In this document: one piece after another, positions 7,105-13,793 of the stretch
How positions within the stretch are numbered: position 1 is the first letter of the stretch
Layout: each line of letters starts with the position of its first letter
Origin: Anaerolineaceae bacterium UBA6107
GTDB taxonomy: Bacteria; Chloroflexota; Anaerolineae; Anaerolineales; Anaerolineaceae
Assembly: GCA_002428455.1 (NCBI GenBank)
Contig: DIWL01000055.1
Location: forward strand, 1 to 24,838
DNA length: 24,838 nt
Reading direction: 5' to 3'
Notes under the pieces: model-generated
Told to the model about the DNA's origin: nothing
Seen by the model: the letters and a program-made list of their open reading frames with translations, nothing else
Databases searched by the model: none
Made by a program: the position numbers and the translations under genes

Positions 7105-7713
7105 ATGAACGACCGTTCGGAAGCATCCGCCAGACCCGCTCCCACCCGCTCACGCGCACAGATCATCTCCGTATCGCACGGACTGTTCCTGATGCAGGGT
7201 TTTCACGGCACCACCATGCGCCAGATCGCCAAGCACGCAGGTGTAGCGCTGGGGTCGTTGTATAACCACTTCACCGACAAGGATGACCTTTTCAGCGCGG
7301 TATTCGAAGCGTATAACCCCTACCCCACCCTGCTGCTGGCGCTGGAAAACTCGCGCGGCAAGGATACCGAGGAACTGGTGCGCACCGCCGCCCGGCGCAT
7401 GGTCAATGTGCTGGCAGCCCGACCCGACCTGGTTAAACTGGTCTTTATTGACGTCGTTGAGTTCCAGGGCGAACACCTGCGTAAAGCCTACCCCGCGGTT
7501 GCTCCCGGATTGCAGGATTTTGCCCGGCGCTTGCGCAAGGAATCCGGTAACCTGCAACCCTTTTCGGATGACGCCCTGCTGCGTGCCTTCTTTGGCCTCT
7601 TTTACGCTTTCAATATGAACGAGATGCTGCTGGGTGCACCGGTCGACTCCGATGGCCAAACCGCCGTCCTGCAGGAACTGATCGAGATCTACCTGAACGG
7701 TATCCTCGCCTGA
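7105..7713 (+). CDS. TetR/AcrR-family transcriptional regulator
   Basis: A 202-residue TetR-type repressor. The N-terminal helix-turn-helix is clear at about residues 15-60 (RAQIISVSHGLFLMQGFHGTTMRQIAKHAGVALGSLYNHF, family core). The remaining 140 residues are helical and form the ligand-binding and dimer domain, which varies between members and gives no ligand. ATG 7105 is chosen because in-frame codons further upstream fall inside the terminator. There is no Shine-Dalgarno, in line with a leaderless transcript. Likely targets are the adjacent SDR gene and perhaps the 14-bp palindrome at 9896-9909, which looks like a TetR-family operator; both are inferences from position and symmetry. Confidence 0.85.
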   Translation: MNDRSEASARPAPTRSRAQIISVSHGLFLMQGFHGTTMRQIAKHAGVALGSLYNHFTDKDDLFSAVFEAYNPYPTLLLALENSRGKDTEELVRTAARRMVNVLAARPDLVKLVFIDVVEFQGEHLRKAYPAVAPGLQDFARRLRKESGNLQPFSDDALLRAFFGLFYAFNMNEMLLGAPVDSDGQTAVLQELIEIYLNGILA

Positions 7714-7761
7714 ATTTCCCTCCCCTGCTGACAAACTGCCTACCAATTTCATATTGTTATC

Positions 7762-7790
7762 TTGACAGTATTACGTAATAGTGCTATTAT
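7762..7790 (+). promoter_or_regulatory. Promoter with MerR-type palindrome in the spacer
   Basis: TTGACA (7762-7767, perfect -35) and TATTAT (7785-7790, 5/6 -10) are 17 bp apart. The spacer contains the perfect 12-bp palindrome TATTACGTAATA (7769-7780), exactly where MerR-family proteins bind. The downstream MerR gene starts 21 bases after the -10, so autoregulation is likely. Confidence 0.75.
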
Positions 7791-7810
7791 ATCTTCATAT
7801 TGGAGGGCAT

Positions 7811-8428
7811 ATGTTGCGAAGTGAATACTGGATCTCTGAACTTGCTGATCTCTCGGGTGTCTCCACCCGAACCATCCGCTATTACATCCAGGAGGGATTG
7901 CTGCCCCAACCCGAGATTCGCGGTAAGTACGCGGTCTTCACCGATGAGTACATGCACCGCCTGCGGCTGATCAAAATTCTCAAGGATGCCTACCTGCCAT
8001 TGAACAGGATCAAGCAGCTGCTGGACACCATCACTGACAATGAAATCATCCCCCTGCTTGACGCCTTCGAGAAGGATCCAGTCAGCGCACTTTCCGGCTT
8101 GCAGGCGCTGCCCATGTTTGAGCAACCAATCACCATCCATGCATCGCAGCCCCGGCCGGAACAGGTTCGCGAACGCAACGCCAATGCCCTGGAATATATC
8201 CAGCAGCTGCGCGGAGAAAGACCTCTCCACGAGAAGATGGATCGTAATCCCCGGTTGGATGCGCGTCCTTCCAAGCGAAACTTCATCGCCGCTGCACCGA
8301 CCCCCGGTGAGGAATGGCGGCGCATCCCGCTGGCTCCGGGGCTGGAACTGCACGTCCGACAACCGGAAAATAACAAAACGCAACAACTTGTCGAAGATCT
8401 TCTTGATCTTGTCCGTAACCGTAAATAA
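7811..8428 (+). CDS. MerR-family regulator of the vWA operon
   Basis: A 205-residue regulator. Residues 4-75 are a MerR DNA-binding domain (WISELADLSGVSTRTIRYYIQEGLL, then a short wing and a helix starting at EYMHRLRLIKILKDAYLPLNR). The C-terminal part (about 85-205) is not a known effector domain; it is low in complexity, rich in Pro, Arg and Gln, and ends in an amphipathic helix (TQQLVEDLLDLVRNR) that could dimerise. No metal-binding Cys cluster is present. ATG 7811 follows GGAGGG closely. The vWA gene starts 22 bases after the stop with its own GGGAGG, so the two form an operon. The upstream promoter carries a palindrome between its boxes, the standard MerR arrangement. Confidence 0.8.
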   Translation: MLRSEYWISELADLSGVSTRTIRYYIQEGLLPQPEIRGKYAVFTDEYMHRLRLIKILKDAYLPLNRIKQLLDTITDNEIIPLLDAFEKDPVSALSGLQALPMFEQPITIHASQPRPEQVRERNANALEYIQQLRGERPLHEKMDRNPRLDARPSKRNFIAAAPTPGEEWRRIPLAPGLELHVRQPENNKTQQLVEDLLDLVRNRK

Positions 8429-8450
8429 TGACAAAGGGAGGTTTTACGCT

Positions 8451-9710
8451 ATGCAAGCACCACAATTAACCATCAGAACAGACGCTCAACTAATCTCCAA
8501 CAGCGTCCCGACCAGCCGTATCCTGGAGATCGAACTTACCGCACCTGAAGCTCAACTCGGTCGCGAGTCCACGCCGCTCAACCTGGCTCTGGTCATCGAC
8601 CGCAGCGGGTCAATGGGCGGAGGCAAGTTGGAACAGGCCAAGATTGCGGTCAGGCAGATCCTGGACCTGCTGCGCCCAACTGACAGCGTCAGCATTATTG
8701 ATTTTGATAACATCGTCACCGTTGACGCCGAAGTCAGCTCAGTGACACCCGCCGCGCGTAGTGAAATGATTGCCAGTGTGAACCACTTACAAGCGCGCGG
8801 CTCCACCAACCTGGGGGAAGGCTGGCTGCAGGGTTGTGAAAGCGTGGCATGCCGCCTGGCTGACGGTAAGGTGAACCGCACCCTGCTGCTCACAGACGGA
8901 CAGGCCAACCAGGGCATCACCGATCCCGAGGATCTGAGCCATCACGCCGCTGCCCTGTTCGAGCGTGGAGTGGCCACATCTACTTTTGGCATAGGGCTGG
9001 ATTTCAATGAACACCTGCTGGAAGCCATAGCCAACAACGGCGGCGGGAATTACTACTACATCGACCGGGAGCAGCGCATTACCGAGCTGTTAATGCAGGA
9101 ATTCAAAGACCTGGCGGCGGTCACACTGAAGAACGTGGTGCTGGAATTCAGTTTTCCGGCGGGTGTAGCAGTGGAACTGCTGGGTGATTGGCGCGCGGAA
9201 CGGCATGACAACAAACTTGTCATCAACCTTTCCGATCTTCCCGCCAACCGCACGGTCAATCTGTTCATCAAGATCCTCACCCCGCCCGGCAGCGGGCAAC
9301 TGGTGATGAATGCGGCCGCCTTCGGACACGACGAGAACGATAAGTCATTCAATGTTGCGCAGGATATCAATCTGCAGTATGCTGCGCCCGATAAAGTGGC
9401 CGTGGCAGAAGCCGCACGGGATGTTGACCTGGTCACCCGCTTCTCCACTGTGGTGGTCGGGCATTACTCCAACGAAGCCTACAAACTGGAACGCGAAGGT
9501 AAGTATGAAGAAGCCGGCAAGTTAATGGACCGCCTGATGGTGGAGCATGGCGTCAACCTGCCCCACACCACCCGCGCGCGTTATGAACGCATCCGTGTCG
9601 AGGTGCGCGAGGGATTGGATGAATCCCACCGCAAGGATTACAACATGGATTCTTACAACCTGAAGCGCTTCCGCCACGACGAGCAGCGCCGCGATCCAGA
9701 CCAGAAATAA
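8451..9710 (+). CDS. Cytosolic von Willebrand factor A (vWA) domain protein
   Basis: A 419-residue protein with a complete metal-ion-dependent adhesion site: Asp50-x-Ser52-x-Ser54 (DRSGSM), Thr119 (GSTNLGEG) and Asp149 (LLTDGQAN). The vWA Rossmann-like domain covers about residues 44-215. A beta-sandwich-like region follows (about 220-320, LKNVVLEFSFPAGVAVELLG and later strands), then a charged helical tail with heptad-like stretches (SNEAYKLEREGKYEEAGKLMDRLM). There is no signal peptide or membrane segment, so it acts in the cytoplasm or is released by a non-Sec route. vWA domains of this type mediate Mg2+-dependent protein contacts; the partner is unknown. ATG 8451 follows GGGAGG. Reading upstream would run through the MerR gene in another frame, so it is rejected. 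Confidence 0.85.
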   Translation: MQAPQLTIRTDAQLISNSVPTSRILEIELTAPEAQLGRESTPLNLALVIDRSGSMGGGKLEQAKIAVRQILDLLRPTDSVSIIDFDNIVTVDAEVSSVTPAARSEMIASVNHLQARGSTNLGEGWLQGCESVACRLADGKVNRTLLLTDGQANQGITDPEDLSHHAAALFERGVATSTFGIGLDFNEHLLEAIANNGGGNYYYIDREQRITELLMQEFKDLAAVTLKNVVLEFSFPAGVAVELLGDWRAERHDNKLVINLSDLPANRTVNLFIKILTPPGSGQLVMNAAAFGHDENDKSFNVAQDINLQYAAPDKVAVAEAARDVDLVTRFSTVVVGHYSNEAYKLEREGKYEEAGKLMDRLMVEHGVNLPHTTRARYERIRVEVREGLDESHRKDYNMDSYNLKRFRHDEQRRDPDQK

Positions 9711-9792
9711 AATCACTAAAGAACCGGCAAACGGTGTACGCACTGGGGGATAAGCGCGGTGCCGTTCTAACAAGGGGAATTGCCGGAGCACA

Positions 9793-9828
9793 GGCAGGGG
9801 TGTATTTCTTTTTCACCCCTGCCCTTTT
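9793..9828 (+). terminator. Terminator of the MerR-vWA operon
   Basis: GGCAGGGGTG (9793-9802) pairs perfectly with CACCCCTGCC (9814-9823) around an 11-base T-rich loop and is followed by CTTTTGG. It lies 82 bases after the vWA stop; the stretch between holds nothing recognisable. Confidence 0.75.
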
Positions 9829-9895
9829 GGTTAATTCCCGTTCGGCGCGGCGGCTAATTCAGACCAGCCTGCCCCATAATCCTTGTTTCTGTTCC

Positions 9896-9909
9896 TGAAC
9901 GATCGTTCA
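9896..9909. promoter_or_regulatory. 14-bp perfect palindrome, TetR-type operator
   Basis: TGAACGATCGTTCA is its own reverse complement. GAACG-type half sites with this spacing are typical of TetR/AcrR operators. It lies about 55 bases upstream of the GrpB-family gene, overlapping weak -35/-10 candidates (TTCCTG 9892-9897, TATTCT 9915-9920, spacer 17). The TetR protein at 7105-7713 is the only candidate binder in the window. Confidence 0.55.
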
Positions 9910-9962
9910 TTAAGTATTCTATTAATCTACGCGCAGTATTGACGGTGTTGTATGATTATAGT

Positions 9963-10496
9963 ATGTCCAGCATCATCCCGGTCGAGATCGTCCCGTATGA
10001 TCCACGCTGGCCTGCTCGCTTCACTCGCGCCAGGAGCACGATCATGGCAGTCATTGGCGGTTACGTCCGCACCATCGAACACATTGGCAGCACGGCGGTG
10101 CCCGGATTGGCAGCCAAGCCGGTGATCGATATCCTGATCGGTGTTCATGATCTAACCGATGCGCCTGCTTTCCTTCCTCTGCTTACACCCCTGGGGTACA
10201 CCTACGTCCCGCAGCATGAAGCAACCTTTCCGGAGCGACGTTACCTGCACCGCATTGTTAACGGCCGGCATACCCATCACCTGCATATCGTTGAACCCGC
10301 ATCAGATTTTTTCCATGTCCAATTGCTCTTCCGTGATTATCTGCGCTCTCACCCTGACGCAGTCACGCAATACGCTGATCTGAAATACCGGCTGGCCGTG
10401 AAGTACCGCAACGACCGTGAAGCTTACACCGATGCCAAATCCGGGTTTATACAGGATATTTTGCAGCAAGCAGAAAACAGCCCAACCCAATCCTGA
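9963..10496 (+). CDS. GrpB family protein (nucleotidyltransferase-like fold)
   Basis: A 177-residue GrpB/UPF0157 protein. Family marks are IVPYDPRWPARF near the start, then the core IEHIGSTAVPGLAAKPVIDILIGV with its nucleotidyltransferase-like G-S motif and an acidic residue two turns later, then RRYLHRIVNG-HTHHLHIVE and LLFRDYLRSHPDAVTQYADLK. The domain also occurs fused to dephospho-CoA kinases; the activity of stand-alone members is not established. ATG 9963 begins MSSIIPVEIVPYDP, the usual N-terminus, and no good Shine-Dalgarno precedes it. The next gene follows after 21 bases, so the two are probably co-transcribed. Confidence 0.85.
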   Translation: MSSIIPVEIVPYDPRWPARFTRARSTIMAVIGGYVRTIEHIGSTAVPGLAAKPVIDILIGVHDLTDAPAFLPLLTPLGYTYVPQHEATFPERRYLHRIVNGRHTHHLHIVEPASDFFHVQLLFRDYLRSHPDAVTQYADLKYRLAVKYRNDREAYTDAKSGFIQDILQQAENSPTQS

Positions 10497-10517
10497 CCGA
10501 CGAGGGAGAACGAGTTG

Positions 10518-10895
10518 ATGGATGAGATCAAAGCATTCGAACACCAGCAGTACATGAACGTTGAGACCTACCGTAAATCAGGTGCTACCGTGCAAACACC
10601 GGTGTGGTTCGTGGAGGTGAACGGCGAACTCTGCTTTACCACTGAAACCCGCTCCGGTAAGGTCAAGCGCCTGCGCCATGACCCGGCTGTCAGGGTCGCC
10701 CCCTGGAAGGTTAACGGCGAGCTGCTTGGTGATTGGTATAGTGGTACAGCCCGCTTCCTGTCCGCCGAAGAAACTCCGTTGGTTGATAAGTTCTTTTCCC
10801 GGAAATATGGTTTTCAGAAGTTTCTGTTTGGTCTGCTCGGTAAGCTGCAGCGCCGTGAGCGGGTATTCCTTGGTATCCGCGTGACTACCCTGTGA
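10518..10895 (+). CDS. PPOX-class flavin/F420-type oxidoreductase (Rv2061-like)
   Basis: A 125-residue split-barrel protein of the pyridoxamine-phosphate-oxidase-like superfamily. The signature (YRKSGATVQTPVWFVEVNG, then LCFTTETRSGKVKRLRHDPAVRVAP, then GDWYSGTARFL) matches the subfamily described as PPOX-class F420-dependent, Rv2061 type, where T-x-S-G-K-x-K-R-L binds the cofactor phosphate. Whether this organism makes F420 cannot be told from the window; FMN is the alternative. ATG 10518 is chosen over TTG 10515 because GAGGGAG is nine bases upstream. It lies behind the GrpB-family gene in one probable operon. Confidence 0.8.
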   Translation: MDEIKAFEHQQYMNVETYRKSGATVQTPVWFVEVNGELCFTTETRSGKVKRLRHDPAVRVAPWKVNGELLGDWYSGTARFLSAEETPLVDKFFSRKYGFQKFLFGLLGKLQRRERVFLGIRVTTL

Positions 10896-10923
10896 CAACT
10901 TCTACGAATTTACCCGTCCCACC

Positions 10924-11153
10924 CCTATCCTTCATGCAGAATTTACCCTCACGCCTGCAGGCAAATTTTTCCCTCTTGCCTGAATGCAATAATTTCCTTT
11001 TGGCCTGTATGCATATTCTGCCTTCTGGCCAGATGATATTTTTTGCACGCCGGCCCGGGTGAAAGATCTGCCTTAAGGATGCCGGAGTGCAAAATATGTC
11101 CATCTATAGAGTGCAGGATGTGCACCTCTTCTGGGTGCAAAATGTGCACGTGA
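10924..11153 (-). repeat. Array of about nine degenerate 24-28 bp tandem repeats
   Basis: Read on the minus strand from 11153 down, units resemble G-x-A-C-A-T-A-T-T-T-T-G-C-A followed by TCAGGC-A-GAGG. Examples are GTGCACATTTTGCACCCAG, GTGCACATCCTGCACTC, GAAATTATTGCATTCAGG and GTAAATTCTGCATGAAGG. Three units are exactly 24 bp, several are 25, and two are longer (27-28). Copies near 11153 carry GTGCAC palindromes, while those near 10924 have drifted. The array fills the gap between the PPOX gene and the partition-type RHH gene. Over the 24-bp units a minus-strand frame gives an 8-residue repeat (HILHPEEV, HILHSIDG), but indels break it, so it is probably non-coding. An iteron, centromere or decayed coding repeat are the options. 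Confidence 0.6.
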
Positions 11154-11158
11154 TTCTA

Positions 11159-11192
11159 TTAACTACTTAATTAACGACTTAAACTACTTTAA
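11159..11192. repeat. 12-bp direct repeats, AT-rich
   Basis: TTAACTACTTAA (11159-11170) and TTAACGACTTAA (11171-11182) are adjacent, followed by a partial third copy ACTACTTTAA. The repeats run into the stop codon of the RHH gene (11189-11191). Short AT-rich direct repeats like these occur in replication origins, but they may also be chance. Confidence 0.4.
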
Positions 11193-11593
11193 GAACCCGT
11201 TGTCTTTTTTCTACGGGCCGCAAAGATGATCTCTTCAGGAAACACCAGGTTCCAGTCATAACGGGGACTGCGCGAGGGTTGTTTATATTGCCCGAGGTCG
11301 ATCTTTCCATTCTGATAATCATCCAAAAACCTTGCCAATGCCAGCGTTGCCAGTTGGCTGGCCGGCAGGCGCAGATCCTCTGCCAGTACACGCAGACCAT
11401 CACGGATTGAAGGTGGTAAGTCATAGGTGGCACGTTGATCTCGCCGGGCTTGGATCTTCGCGCGTTCCTTTGAGAGTTTTTCGCGTTCGCGGCGCGGTAG
11501 CTGAGACTCGGTTTGTTTCTGCTGCATTCCCCGCAGCAGGTCCGCCACCGCGGGGTCAAGTGCCGAACGGCGCACCTTTTTGGCTTCAGCCAT
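11189..11593 (-). CDS. Ribbon-helix-helix-like partition partner of ParA
   Basis: A 134-residue basic protein encoded directly after parA with an 8-base overlap. A charged, probably unstructured N-terminal half (rich in Arg, Lys, Glu) precedes a ribbon-helix-helix-like segment at about residues 54-95: a strand (RATYDLP), helix one (PSIRDGLRVLAEDL), a turn, and helix two (PASQLATLALARFLDDY). Helix-turn layout and position after ParA match the centromere-binding proteins of type Ib partition systems (ParG, Omega and relatives), which also repress the par promoter. The basic C-terminal tail (AARRKKTTGS) is extra. A strong Shine-Dalgarno, GGAGGTGATC, precedes the ATG. The family assignment is inferred from pattern and context, not from a clear signature. 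Confidence 0.6.
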   Translation of the reverse strand: MAEAKKVRRSALDPAVADLLRGMQQKQTESQLPRREREKLSKERAKIQARRDQRATYDLPPSIRDGLRVLAEDLRLPASQLATLALARFLDDYQNGKIDLGQYKQPSRSPRYDWNLVFPEEIIFAARRKKTTGS

Positions 11594-12362
11594 CGATCAC
11601 CTCCAGCATGCGGCCAAGCACCTGGCGGTACCCGCCCAGGCGTTGGCGCCCATCCAGAAATCCCTCAACTGAGGAGGAATCCGGTGAATATTCCCAAAGC
11701 GTTTGTCCAAAGGCGGCCGTTTCGCGCACTCGTGTATCCTGCGGCACCGGCGGCCATACATTACTGCCAAAAATGCGTGTGATCTCCTCGAACTGGATCA
11801 GGGTTTCACGCGTGGTCCGGTCAAAAAAGGTTGGCAGGATACTGTAACCGCGGTAACGATGTCCATTCTGACTGATCTCAGCCATGGTGGTAAGGATCTC
11901 CTTCACCCCATCCACCGCCAGCGCATCCAGGCGCGTGGGGATCACCACCCAATCAGCGGCGATGAGCCCGTTGATGTGCAGTACATCCAGCGATGGTGCC
12001 ATATCCAGCAGCACCACATCGTAACCGGAGTTGGCAAGCAGATCGCTGAGGATCGTCTCGCGAAAATCAGCCAGTGTGATCTGCCGCTTGACCTTCTCGG
12101 TTTGCTTGTCCCCTGCCACGAGATCTAGGTTGGGGCGAATGTTTTGAACCACCTCGCTGAGCGGTTCATCCAGGCACACCAGGCGGTACAATCCCGGCGA
12201 TTTTTCCAGTCCAAAGGACAGTGCCAGGTGTCCCTGTGGATCGAGATCAACCAGCAGCGTGCGCCGTTTGAGCCTTGCCAGGCCGTCAGCCAGCGTCACG
12301 GCGGTGGTGGTCTTGCCGACCCCACCTTTTTGATTTGCGAACGCGAAGATCATTGTCATCAT
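11586..12362 (-). CDS. parA: ParA-family partition ATPase (first system)
   Basis: A 258-residue ParA/MinD-superfamily ATPase. The deviant Walker A box KGGVGKTTT is at residues 13-21, the Walker A' segment at TLLVDLDPQGHLA, and the Walker B strand at YDVVLLDMAP. The protein has no N-terminal helix-turn-helix extension, as in type Ib and chromosomal ParA proteins. It would form ATP-dependent patterns on the nucleoid and move cargo DNA held by its centromere-binding partner. Three ATGs lie close together (12362, 12359, 12353) and no clear Shine-Dalgarno marks one. The gene overlaps the RHH gene by 8 bases (ATG inside its end), giving translational coupling. Its promoter carries repeated GGGTCRCCCC sites, probably bound by the RHH partner. 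Confidence 0.85.
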   Translation of the reverse strand: MMTMIFAFANQKGGVGKTTTAVTLADGLARLKRRTLLVDLDPQGHLALSFGLEKSPGLYRLVCLDEPLSEVVQNIRPNLDLVAGDKQTEKVKRQITLADFRETILSDLLANSGYDVVLLDMAPSLDVLHINGLIAADWVVIPTRLDALAVDGVKEILTTMAEISQNGHRYRGYSILPTFFDRTTRETLIQFEEITRIFGSNVWPPVPQDTRVRETAAFGQTLWEYSPDSSSVEGFLDGRQRLGGYRQVLGRMLEVIDG

Positions 12363-12419
12363 CACCCGGGGCGTAAGAATGGAAACAGAGCGCGGAAAAA
12401 CACAATTATTGCTCAACAA

Positions 12420-12508
12420 GGGTCGCCCCATAGAATTATATAGGGTCACCCCTAATAAAACAAGGGTCGCCCCTGGTGTTTCGATAGACGAAAACCCAAC
12501 GTCACCCC
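12420..12508 (-). promoter_or_regulatory. parA promoter with repeated operator/centromere-like sites
   Basis: On the minus strand TTGTTT (12463-12458) and TATAAT (12440-12435) are 17 bp apart. Three copies of GGGTCRCCCC lie on this promoter: 12420-12429 at the start region, 12443-12452 inside the spacer, and 12464-12473 just upstream of the -35. They are spaced 23 and 21 bp, about two helical turns. A fourth, degenerate copy is at 12499-12508. The layout fits a site that is both par operator and centromere. Confidence 0.65.
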
Positions 12509-12742
12509 TTGGCGCGCTGATAGCCCGCAGGAGCCGGATTATTGGCAGGTCATGACACTTGCTATTCTCAGGGGAAAAACCTGTTACCGGGACAGATCCG
12601 TAACCGTGGTTACACTTTTACAAGTGATAATATGTGAGGAAAATTACATTTCATTCGCCCAAGGAATGGTGTAATCATGACAAAAAGCGTCAAGACTCAT
12701 CCCGGTTTAGCTGGTAAGCTGTTAAAGGAACAGGATAGAAGT
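12509..12742. other. Intergenic stretch between parA promoter and AraC gene
   Basis: Together with 12363-12508 this makes a gap of about 380 bases without a gene. Beyond the par sites it contains the parS-like palindrome at 12600-12613 and an AT-rich stretch (GATAATATG near 12626) that may hold the AraC promoter, though no good -35 is visible. An in-frame ATG at 12677 could extend the AraC gene by 22 codons. Nothing else is recognisable. Confidence 0.4.
12600..12613. promoter_or_regulatory. parS-like palindrome, copy 1
   Basis: GTAACCGTGGTTAC has perfect 6-bp arms (GTAACC/GGTTAC) around a 2-base centre. The 16-bp context CGTAACCGTGGTTACA is repeated at 13772-13787, with a related copy at 13710-13725. 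Confidence 0.55.
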
Positions 12743-13648
12743 ATGGAAAATCAGGACAACATTGCGGCGGTACAGCGGATGCAGGATTTTATAGCTTCGC
12801 ATCTGAAGGAGCGTATTACCCTGCGTATGCTGGCAGACGCAGCAGGATATTCGCCATGGCATGCTGCGAAGATCTTTAAAGATCTGACGGGAAAAAGCCC
12901 TTTTGATTGTATCCGCACAATGCGGTTGTCTCGAGCAGCTGTCAGACTGCGGGAAGAGGAGGTAAAAGTGATCGATGTCGCTTTTGATTTCCTTTTTGAT
13001 TCTCACGAGGGATTCACACGGGCTTTTTCGAGGCAATTTGGCATCACGCCCAGGAATTACACCCAGTATAAGCCGCTTATAAAACTGTTCGTACCTGAAA
13101 ATGTACATGAAAAATACCTGGCACTGGAAAGAGGACAAGAAATGACAAATGAAAACACAAAAACCAGCACGATATTTGTACAGGTCGTTCATCGACCAGC
13201 CAGAAAGCTCATCCTGAAACGCGGTGTGAAGGCAGCCGATTACTTTGCTTACTGTGACGAAGTGGGCTGTGAAGTGTGGGATGTGCTGTGCGGTATCAAG
13301 CAGGCAATTTATGAGCCGATTGGTATGTGGCTCCCACAAAATCTGCGCAATCCAGGAACCTCAGAATATGCGCAGGGGGTGGAAGTGCCACTACATTACA
13401 CTGAACCAGTACCGGAAGGGCTCGAAATGATCACCCTGCCCGCATGCATGATGATGATCTTTCAAGGAGAACCGTATGATGATACTGTTTTCCAGGAAGC
13501 GATCGGTAGTTTATGGGAAGCGATGAAGAATTTCAAACCTGAAATATATGGTTTCCAATGGGCTGACGAAGATGGTCCGCGCATTCAGCTTGAACCCCAG
13601 GGTTATCGGGGGTATATCGAAGGCAGACCAGTCAGACCTCTAAGCTAA
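12743..13648 (+). CDS. AraC-family regulator with GyrI-like domain
   Basis: A 301-residue regulator. An N-terminal double helix-turn-helix (residues 5-105; MQDFIASHLKERITLRMLAD, then GYSPWHAAKIFKDLTGKSP, then VIDVAFDFLFDSHEGFTRAFSRQFGITP) is of AraC/Rob type. The C-terminal half (about 140-300) resembles a GyrI-like effector domain (VQVVHRPARKLILKRG, EYAQGVEVPLHYTEP, LEMITLPACMMMIFQGEPYDD). This order, DNA binding first and then GyrI-like, matches Rob-type multidrug-responsive regulators common in Firmicutes. ATG 12743 (MENQDN) is preferred; ATG 12677 would add 22 residues. The gene is less GC-rich than its neighbours and points opposite to the two par operons that flank it, suggesting later insertion. 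parS-like sites lie on both sides. Confidence 0.8.
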   Translation: MENQDNIAAVQRMQDFIASHLKERITLRMLADAAGYSPWHAAKIFKDLTGKSPFDCIRTMRLSRAAVRLREEEVKVIDVAFDFLFDSHEGFTRAFSRQFGITPRNYTQYKPLIKLFVPENVHEKYLALERGQEMTNENTKTSTIFVQVVHRPARKLILKRGVKAADYFAYCDEVGCEVWDVLCGIKQAIYEPIGMWLPQNLRNPGTSEYAQGVEVPLHYTEPVPEGLEMITLPACMMMIFQGEPYDDTVFQEAIGSLWEAMKNFKPEIYGFQWADEDGPRIQLEPQGYRGYIEGRPVRPLS

Positions 13649-13705
13649 TTCGGTGTTTTGACCTACTTGAAAGGAGTTTGAGTATCTAATACGTTTCCTA
13701 AACAC

Positions 13706-13727
13706 AAGTGTAACCACGGTTACACTT
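13706..13727. promoter_or_regulatory. parS-like palindrome, copy 2 (longest)
   Basis: AAGTGTAACC (13706-13715) and GGTTACACTT (13718-13727) are perfect 10-bp arms around AC. The core TGTAACCACGGTTACA is the best-formed of the three sites. It lies between the AraC stop and the parB-like gene's terminator. Confidence 0.6.
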
Positions 13728-13734
13728 TCAGACA

Positions 13735-13764
13735 AAAAATAGTGCCGGTTATTTGACCGGCACT
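13735..13764 (-). terminator. Terminator of the second parAB operon
   Basis: AGTGCCGGT (13741-13749) pairs perfectly with ACCGGCACT (13756-13764) around a six-base loop. On the minus strand the stem is followed by ATTTTTTGTC, a good U-tract, 30 bases past the stop of the parB-like gene. Confidence 0.8.
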
Positions 13765-13772
13765 ATAAATTC

Positions 13773-13786
13773 GTAACCGTGGTTAC
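13773..13786. promoter_or_regulatory. parS-like palindrome, copy 3
   Basis: GTAACCGTGGTTAC, identical over 16 bases of context to copy 1 at 12599-12614. It lies 7 bases beyond the stop of the parB-like gene, between that stop and its terminator. Confidence 0.55.
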
Positions 13787-13793
13787 ATATTAA

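Noticed and set aside
8040..8450. Upstream extension of the vWA frame
   Set aside because: It runs through the MerR gene in another frame, whereas ATG 8451 has a strong Shine-Dalgarno and begins a typical vWA N-terminus.
10924..11153. Repeat array considered as a CRISPR
   Set aside because: Units are degenerate and adjoining without unique spacers, and no cas gene is present.
11843..11858. TGTAACCGCGGTAACG, close to the parS-like motif
   Set aside because: It lies inside the first parA coding sequence, breaks the palindrome at one arm, and differs from the consensus at two positions.
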